Source of the DNA: Fremontodendron californicum
Taxonomy: Eukaryota > Streptophyta > Magnoliopsida > Malvales > Malvaceae
Direction: 5' to 3'
NCBI GenBank assembly: GCA_030761205.1
Contig: JAULJL010000040.1
Location: forward strand, 9,986,103 to 10,050,102
Length of the DNA stretch: 64,000 nt
Of this stretch, positions 58,319 to 64,000 are shown piece by piece. Position numbers and translations under genes: made by a program. The notes under the pieces were generated by a model. That model ran no database searches. It was not told the origin of the DNA and was given only the letters and a program-made list of their open reading frames with translations. Positions within the stretch are counted from its first letter, which is position 1. Every line of letters starts with the position of its first letter.

Positions 58319-59317
58319 AATAAGCAAACTAAAAGTAAGAAAACAAATAAGTAAGAAGAATCAAATATGAAAAATATGGTTAAGGTTTCATTCTCCACCA
58401 CTAGACATCATTAAGAATCAATTTCAGATCTATCAATATCAACCAACTATCAAAGTTAACAACCGTAGATAACAACAAGCTCTGTTACCCCAATCTTTCC
58501 TTAGTTTGTCGTTAAATAGAACAAGCTCTCTATTTAATCTCTAACCATTAAACAACCTAGAATAAGCTCTCTAAATTCAATTTAATGGCAGCTTTATGAT
58601 GAGAAAGATAGGTTGATCTAAGCAACAAACACATAAGCTCGGATTGTTCAACTTAGGTTATGTTCCACTTTGCAATTATTGAAAACTTGACCATAATCAT
58701 TAATCACAAATTGCCACTTATGAATAGGAAATCAAGACAATTACACGGATCAAGACTCCTAAACTAGCAATAGATAATTATCAAGATCTATCTAGTTGTA
58801 CACCTAAATAAATCTAGACAACATCATGAACAATTCTTGTAGAAGAACATAAGCAACTTTGATAGAAAATTAATGATAGATAGAATCTGAAAATCAATCA
58901 CAAAACATGTCTAGGGCTTTGAAATCACCCTTAACCAAATAGAAGTTTAGCCTAGCATAGGCATTATAAACATAAACATAAAATTAAAGAAAATCTAAGA
59001 AGAAAATAAAAGAAAGAAAGAAGAAGAGGAAGAATATTAATTATCCAACCTCTTGCTCTCTCTAAAGAAAAAGAAAACTAGAGAAAAGAAAGAAAACTAG
59101 AGAAAAGAAAGAAAAAGAAAACTTAGAGAATTTTATTAAAATGGCTAATATCCTACCTATGTACAATATGATCCCCTACAATCATCCAAGGCCCTCTATT
59201 TATACACATTTTGGAAGGCTAAATGACAAGAGACAAGCTTTACAAATTTCAAAGGTAGGTATAATAGGTGGGTGAATTTTTCTAACAATTTTCGTCATAT
59301 TGTATGACAATTTTGAT

Positions 59318-59700
59318 CAGCCAACTTGATGGTCGATTTCGTCAATGTTGGAGGCCTGATCTGATCACATGGTCTTCTAGAAAAAGGTTCCCCTATCAGT
59401 TACGGATCCATAGCCGTTGGAATCAGCTCATTTGCTGATGTGGATAAGCAGATATGGGCAAAATACGAAACCATGTCAGCACAGACGTCATTGCACATCA
59501 GCCAACTTGATGGTCGATTTCGTCAATATTAGAGGCCTGATCTGATCATATGGTCTTCTAGACAAAGGTTCCCGTATCAGTTACGGATCCATAGCCATTA
59601 GAATCAGCTCATTTGCTGATGTGTATAAGCAGATATGGGCAAAATACGAAAACAGGTCAGCACAGACGTCATTGCACATCAGCCAACTTGATGGTCGATT
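59318..59700. repeat. Tandem repeat, 181-bp unit, two full copies and a start of a third
   Basis: 'cagccaacttgatggtcgatttcg' recurs at 59318, 59499 and 59680. The first two full units are nearly identical, so the duplication is recent relative to the LTR. Confidence 0.9.
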
Positions 59701-60032
59701 TCGCTAGGGAAAACGACTCCGTTTCAAGACGTATAAAACATGAAAAAGATAGATATGCCTCTTAGCTTTGCACGGCTACAAATTTCAGCCTTATTGCTTC
59801 AGTGAAACTCCAGATATAGCTGATATGGCAAAATGTGTCGGAACTAGAACTGAACTGGATTTGCCCTTAATTCTAGTAATCTGAAATCACTCAAAGAAAC
59901 TTGTGAAAAACACCAAATTACATAAAAATATAAAAGATCATAAACACAATTAGACTAAACAATAATAACTCGTATTTGACACAAAACAATAATAAAACAT
60001 AACTAAAAACTATATAATTATACGAGTTATCA

Positions 60033-60046
60033 CACCCCCACACTTA
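60033..60046 (-). other. Polypurine tract of third LTR element
   Basis: The minus strand reads TAAGTGTGGGGGTG directly before the LTR's TGATAACTCG. A similar 'aagtgtggggggaat' tract occurs at about 61583-61597, further inside. Confidence 0.7.
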
Positions 60047-62160
60047 GATTGTTGCTAGTCCCTAGCAACGACTCAATAAAAATAAAATAAGAAAATCTAA
60101 TCTAATCCACTTTCGTAGGAAATCACGGTGGCACTTAGCATGTGACACAAGCCTTTAAACCCCTAGGTGTCCCTAGTGGACGAGTTTAGTCTCGTGAGGG
60201 TTTACTAGAACGATACCCACAAACATTGAAAAATTAAAATATAAATAAACTACATATACTAAAAATATTTACTCCTAATCCTTTCAATACAAATTAGAGA
60301 CAATCTTTGAACAAGTCTTATAAACTAATCAATAGCTTAAAGAATTTCACAAAAAATCATACTTGAATGTAAATTGTTTGAGTTAAGCCAATATTAACAT
60401 AACATATTTCAATCAAAATAGTGCATATTCAAACTTAATCTCAACTACTCACATGGGATACCCTCATGATTTTCACTCTTTAAAGTAGTGGTGAAGTGTT
60501 TACACTCAATCAATCTCATGAAAACAGTTCTACCATATTCTTGTTTGTCCACCTATTCTCCACTATTTAGATCATACAACTTCATGAATCAAGAGGTCTT
60601 TAATCAAGGTTGTAATGGGGCCAAGGGGTTTGTAATGTGGTTGAAGAACAAAAGGATAAAGATATCACAAAGGTTCCAAAGAGTTCATAAAGTTTCGAGA
60701 CATAAAAAGATCATACAAATAAAACTTCTCAAAACTCTTATAAAGCACATAATAACATAGGCTAAATATTCATGTTGAGCCTTTGCATCATTCTAACCAA
60801 CTTTGTAACATCTTTTTCTTTACTTTAACTAGAAGTTCAAGAGAAGTTTTTTTTTTTTTTTATATGAGAATGTATTTGACAATGATCCCTTTCTTTTTCT
60901 CTTGACTTTTTTCTTTCTTTTCCCCCCACACTTATTTCTTGTTTCTAACCCAAATTTTCAATAAATCTTCTTTGTCTTTGCAACTTGTCTCAAAACATGC
61001 TAATTCATCTTTTGGAACAAAGGTAAAGATATAAGAATATTTAGGTTAGGGACAAGTTATGGTTACCAAAGATATAGCTTATTCAATGTAGGCTCAAATT
61101 GGTTCACTAAGGGTGTGTTCTCTTGGAACATTAATAATGGATGGTTGTTTGGCTCTGGTTATAATCCTAATGCCTCTATCATATTCATGTTGTCACATGT
61201 ATCAATATAGTCTCAAACGGTTTAAAGCAAGTTCTAGAGAATCATGTAATCATAAGAGCACTCAAGAAAAAAATTAGATTGATTTGTATAATGCATCAAT
61301 CATTATAGGCTCAAAAACTCACAAGGATGATTATACAAGTCAGATTAAGTCTAAACATGCTTCTTTCTCAATCAACATATCATATTAACATTGGCTCATA
61401 AAAGATTGACATCAAGCTCAATTCTCATGAAAATCTTCTCACTAATAAATCTGTTTTAGACTTATGCAATTCATATCTCATCATAGTATTGAAAGTAACT
61501 AAAACACACTAAAAAAAAAATAATAATAATAAAGACTCATAAAAAAAAATAGTAGACAAAAATAAAAGAAATCCTAAATCATTCCCCCCACACTTAATTC
61601 TTACATTGTCCTCAATGTAAGTCTATTAACCCAAATGAAAGAATCATGTGTAAGAGAAAAGAACTAATAACATAAGAATAGGAACAACTAAGACTCAAAA
61701 CAAAACAAACTCATGCAACCTAAATAATCCTAAAATACTAAACAAAAATTAACAAGTAAACATAAAAAGATTAAAATCAAACTGACAAGGTATGTCTCAA
61801 GTCTCCCTTACTCAGACCTTGTTCAGAATGAATATTTCTAAATTGCTTAAAACACAACAAACTTTTTTTTTTTTTTTTTGAAAAGATTAAAATCAAACTG
61901 ACAAGGTATGTCTCAAGTCTCCCTTACTCAAACCTTGTTCAGAATGAATATTTCTAAATTGCTTAAAACACAACAAACTTTTTTTTTTTTTTTTGAAAAG
62001 AAGAAATCAAGCTGACAAGGTATGTCTCAAGTCTCCCTTACTCAGACCTTGTTCAAAATGAATACTTCTAAATGGCTTAAAACACATCAATTTTTTTTTT
62101 TTTTTAGCAAAATATGTCCCTTACCCCCTACTAAAGGTAGAATTTAGGAGATATTACCTG
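60047..62160 (-). mobile_element. Non-coding 3' internal region of third LTR element
   Basis: 'cttacattgaggacaatgtaagaattaagtgtgggggg' (minus, 61580-61620) is the kind of sequence found just upstream of the 3' LTR in plant Athila/Tat-type gypsy elements. 61769-62106 holds three copies of a unit of about 110 bp ('aaatcaaactgacaaggtatgtctcaagtctcccttactcag…' to a poly-T run). No pol sequence lies in the window. The right edge, near 62160, is placed only by the end of these repeats. Confidence 0.55.
61769..62106. repeat. Triplicated ~110-bp unit with poly-T tails
   Basis: Copies start near 61772, 61884 and 62005 and each ends in 15-18 T residues. The copies differ by few substitutions. Confidence 0.9.
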
Positions 62161-62218
62161 CAGAGGTTGCTAACCACTTATTATAACTGAGACACAACAA
62201 ACAAAATGTTAGATAATG

Positions 62219-62861
62219 TCACAAAGACAAAGTGCAATCCACTCCTTGCTCGTCCATATCTCTTTTTCTTTTTCTGAGCGTTTGCGAAACAACCGTAGCA
62301 GATAAACACTCATAAGCTTGGAGCTTTTTGAGTAAATCTTCAATGGTTGTAGCAGAAATTATGGTTCTCCTTGCCTCTGAAAACATGAATCCATTATCCA
62401 CAGCATTATCTAAATATGAAAGCAAATTACTAAAATAACCATTAATATTAAGCAAACCAATGGGTTTCTTTTTTGTGACCAAAGATGACCAAGAAGCCAC
62501 GCAAGCTATTTCTTCCAATGTACCCAGACCTCCTGGTAAAGCAATGAATGCATCGGCAGAATGGTACATGATTGTTATCCGTTCAGGGACACTCCAGACT
62601 TGTATTTCCTTACCCACGGTAGGTCCACAAAAACTTGTGAATAGTTTTGGCACGATTCCTAGAACTGGACTTCCTCCGGCGTGTGCTGCTGACTGCTCCC
62701 ATTAAACCCGTACTACCGCCTCCATAAATCAAGTGGATCTTTTGTTGGGCAAGTATTACTCCAACTCTTATGGCTTCATCAGCGAATATGTTATTTTTCC
62801 CTGGATAAGCACCTCCAAAGACACAATTTTTTTTAATGCGCTGGGATGAAGTACTTTCCAT
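62219..62861 (-). pseudogene. LOG-like cytokinin riboside 5'-monophosphate phosphoribohydrolase, intronless, one frameshift
   Basis: LOG enzymes release active cytokinin bases from their nucleotides in the cytosol. The minus strand starts MESTSSQRIKKNCVFGGAYP at 62861, then LAQQKIHLIYGGGSTGLMG, a glycine-rich nucleotide-binding motif. The frame changes near 62690, just after GLMGAVS, probably by loss of one base. It continues through GSPVLGIVPKLF, the signature ADAFIALPGGLGTLEEIA (PGGxGTxxE), KKPIGLLNINGYFSNLL and SEARRTIISATTIEDLLKKL to the stop at 62219. Total length, about 214 aa, is that of a full LOG protein. Plant LOG genes usually have several introns; none is seen, which suggests a retrocopy. 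GG in place of the usual CG in VFGGAYPG and the VWSVPERITIMYHS segment fit the diverged LOGL10-like branch rather than typical LOGs. It may be a pseudogene, or the frameshift may be an assembly error. Confidence 0.8.
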
Positions 62862-62933
62862 TTTTTTTCTTCGAGTGCCTGAAAGAGAATGAGTTCATGG
62901 TGTAATATATAGAGGACTCAGTAGTGAATCAGA

Positions 62934-63179
62934 CAAGAGTAATAATGTTGCCGAAAGTGTATTTGACCTGTCAGAAGAAAATGTTAACCTAACAAAAGAT
63001 TTTTGCGTGATTTCAGGAAGAAAATCAAAAAGAGAAGAAAAATCGACCGTAAAAGTCAAGAGTAATAATGTCGCCGAAAGTGTATTTGACCTGTCAGAAG
63101 AAAATGTTAACCTAACAAAAGATTTTTGCGTGATTTCAGGAAGAAAATAAAAAAGAGAAGAAAAATCAATCGTAAAAGA
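62934..63179. repeat. 123-bp tandem duplication upstream of the LOG-like copy
   Basis: 62934-63056 and 63057-63179 differ at only a few positions. Each unit runs 'caagagtaataatgttgccgaaagtgtatttgacc…gatttcaggaagaaaat…gaccgtaaaag'. It lies between the LOG-like start and the next gene, where a promoter or 5' UTR would be expected. The open frame across it (62895-63221, minus) shows the period in the peptide. Confidence 0.9.
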
Positions 63180-63344
63180 CAAATAAAAAAAATGAGAATA
63201 ATTACACAAATCGAATAACACGTAAATTAAACCGAAATAAAGTTATTGCAAATCAAACCAAAAGCTGAGAAGTCATTTATTGTAGTTGTGATTGTGGCTC
63301 ACATCTTCCTCTGGTTTTACGTCCAGAAACGGCTTAAACGCCTT

Positions 63345-63881
63345 CTATGAGTCGAGGATATGCTTCCCATCCAGTTTTCTTACAAGCTGGCAAACAGGGT
63401 CTTTTAACATCAGATTCCCAAGATGTTGCCATTCCCTTTGGAATTGCGGCCATAAATCAAGAATTTCTCTTTGTACGTCTCCACTAGGATGCGTCTCAAG
63501 AGAAAGTTGGATATTACCCAAATTCTCCTTACTCAGTCCATCCTTAATGAATTCAATTTTATCATCTCGATTAGAGGACGGAATCCCAATAGAACGACAT
63601 TTACCGTTACACGTCCATCGTGCACATTTGTGGCAATTTGAACTCATGCGCTTTGCTCGTCGCTTCTTTGCAAAAGTGCTTCTACCTGTACCTGGTAAAT
63701 GCAAAATAGGAAGATATTCATCTTCACGTACCTTGGCTTCAATTATCCAACGTATGTCGTCAGGAATCCCTTTGTGCATAAGCATTCTTAATCTTTCAAA
63801 TCGAACTTGGTAAAGCTTCAGTAAAATATTTCGAGGAAAAAGAGGAAATCGTTTCTGCAATCTTGTGAGAATATCATCCAT
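63345..63881 (-). CDS. Unrecognised protein with CxxC-type Cys cluster, 178 aa
   Basis: The start MDDILTRLQKRFPLFPRNIL at 63881 is chosen because the residues upstream (to 63938) are Phe/Ser-rich and not protein-like. TTTTTTCAG lies just before this ATG and could be a splice acceptor, so the gene may have an upstream exon outside the window. The protein is basic and has a short cluster CHKCARWTCNGKC (C-x2-C-x4-C-x3-C) near residue 85 that could bind a metal. This is followed by IGIPSSNRDDKIEFIKDGLS, LETHPSGDVQREILDLWPQF and DPVCQLVRKLDGKHI. Composition and the absence of stops argue for a real gene or a recent gene-derived copy. I do not recognise the family, and no enzyme motif is visible. 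Confidence 0.55.
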   Translation of the reverse strand: MDDILTRLQKRFPLFPRNILLKLYQVRFERLRMLMHKGIPDDIRWIIEAKVREDEYLPILHLPGTGRSTFAKKRRAKRMSSNCHKCARWTCNGKCRSIGIPSSNRDDKIEFIKDGLSKENLGNIQLSLETHPSGDVQREILDLWPQFQREWQHLGNLMLKDPVCQLVRKLDGKHILDS

Positions 63882-64000
63882 CCTGAAAAAAAATGAAAAG
63901 AAAATGAAAGAGAAATTGGAAGAGAAATTTATATACAATATCAGTTTTGTGGGTAGCTGATGGAACCGATTTAAATAATCACGGAGTATCGTTATCCGCC
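63882..64000. other. Right edge of window
   Basis: Upstream flank (minus sense) of the unrecognised gene, AT-rich with a purine-rich run at 63888-63925. A further exon or promoter cannot be judged from 119 bases. Confidence 0.4.

Larger units (their letters stand above)
57951..60032 (-). mobile_element. 3' LTR (2.1 kb) of a third LTR element, different family
   Basis: On the minus strand it starts TGATAACTCGTATAATTATA at 60032 and ends GGGTGCATCA at 57951. TG…CA ends and a polypurine tract (TAAGTGTGGGGGTG) on the outer side identify it as a 3' LTR. The 'ggtcgagtcctcagggattggg' block near 58025 is the sort seen near the ends of many plant gypsy LTRs. It interrupts gag module 1 of the neighbouring element. 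Inside are two tandem-repeat sets (58150-58318 and 59318-59700). Confidence 0.8.

Noticed and set aside
60488..60760. 90-aa plus-strand frame
   Set aside because: It lies in the non-coding internal region of the third LTR element and shows no domain or conserved pattern.
63292..63813. 173-aa plus-strand frame opposite the unknown gene
   Set aside because: The minus-strand frame has better composition, a sensible start and a Cys motif. This one is Ser/Leu/Arg-rich antisense.

Overview
This is plant nuclear DNA, almost certainly from a eudicot. It is AT-rich and dominated by nested retroelements and MITEs, and it carries spliced genes with plant-type GT-AG introns. The endogenous pararetrovirus, the PIF/Harbinger element and the very long Tat/Ogre-like LTRs suggest a repeat-rich genome, perhaps Malvales/cotton-like; that placement is a guess from style, not from a match. 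I see no tRNA, rRNA or CRISPR.

Layout. 1-4160: a minus-strand Tat-like LTR (about 3.0 kb) with its primer-binding site and some internal sequence. 5096-9336 (minus): the one host gene that reads completely, an eight-exon A1 aspartic protease of the ASP1/nucellin type (421 aa). Its introns hold three complete copies and one partial copy of small MITEs. 9.5-18.1 kb: no convincing gene, but several non-autonomous DNA transposons, most with readable target duplications: a hAT-like MITE, a long-TIR element, a MULE-like element carrying gene-like filler and a Tourist-like MITE. There are also tandem repeats and a possible orphan exon.

18373-32416: one PIF/Harbinger element flanked by TAA. Its Myb/SANT gene and DDE transposase gene are both nearly intact, each with one frameshift. 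About 8.9 kb of endogenous pararetrovirus (Caulimoviridae, florendovirus-like) sits inside it in a TA-rich tract. The viral insert has one decayed genome on the plus strand (ORF1 remnants for coat protein, protease, RT and RNase H, then ORF2). It also has a second, inverted copy of the ORF2-promoter end on its left. The movement-protein region is missing, and both ORF2 copies are broken by different lesions. Two copies of the viral promoter face outward, and one points at the Harbinger transposase.

34246-62160: nested LTR elements. A minus LTR fragment is cut by a plus-strand Ogre/Tat-like element (5.0-kb LTR, PBS, two gag modules). That abuts the 3' end of a minus-strand relative (5.6-kb LTR, tandem-repeat 3' region, the same two gag modules), which is interrupted by a third minus LTR (2.1 kb) of another family. 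None of these shows protease, RT or integrase, so they look like gag-only, non-autonomous elements.

62219-63881 (minus): an intronless LOG-like (cytokinin-activating) gene copy with one frameshift, and a short unrecognised open gene with a Cys-rich motif, separated by a 123-bp tandem duplication.
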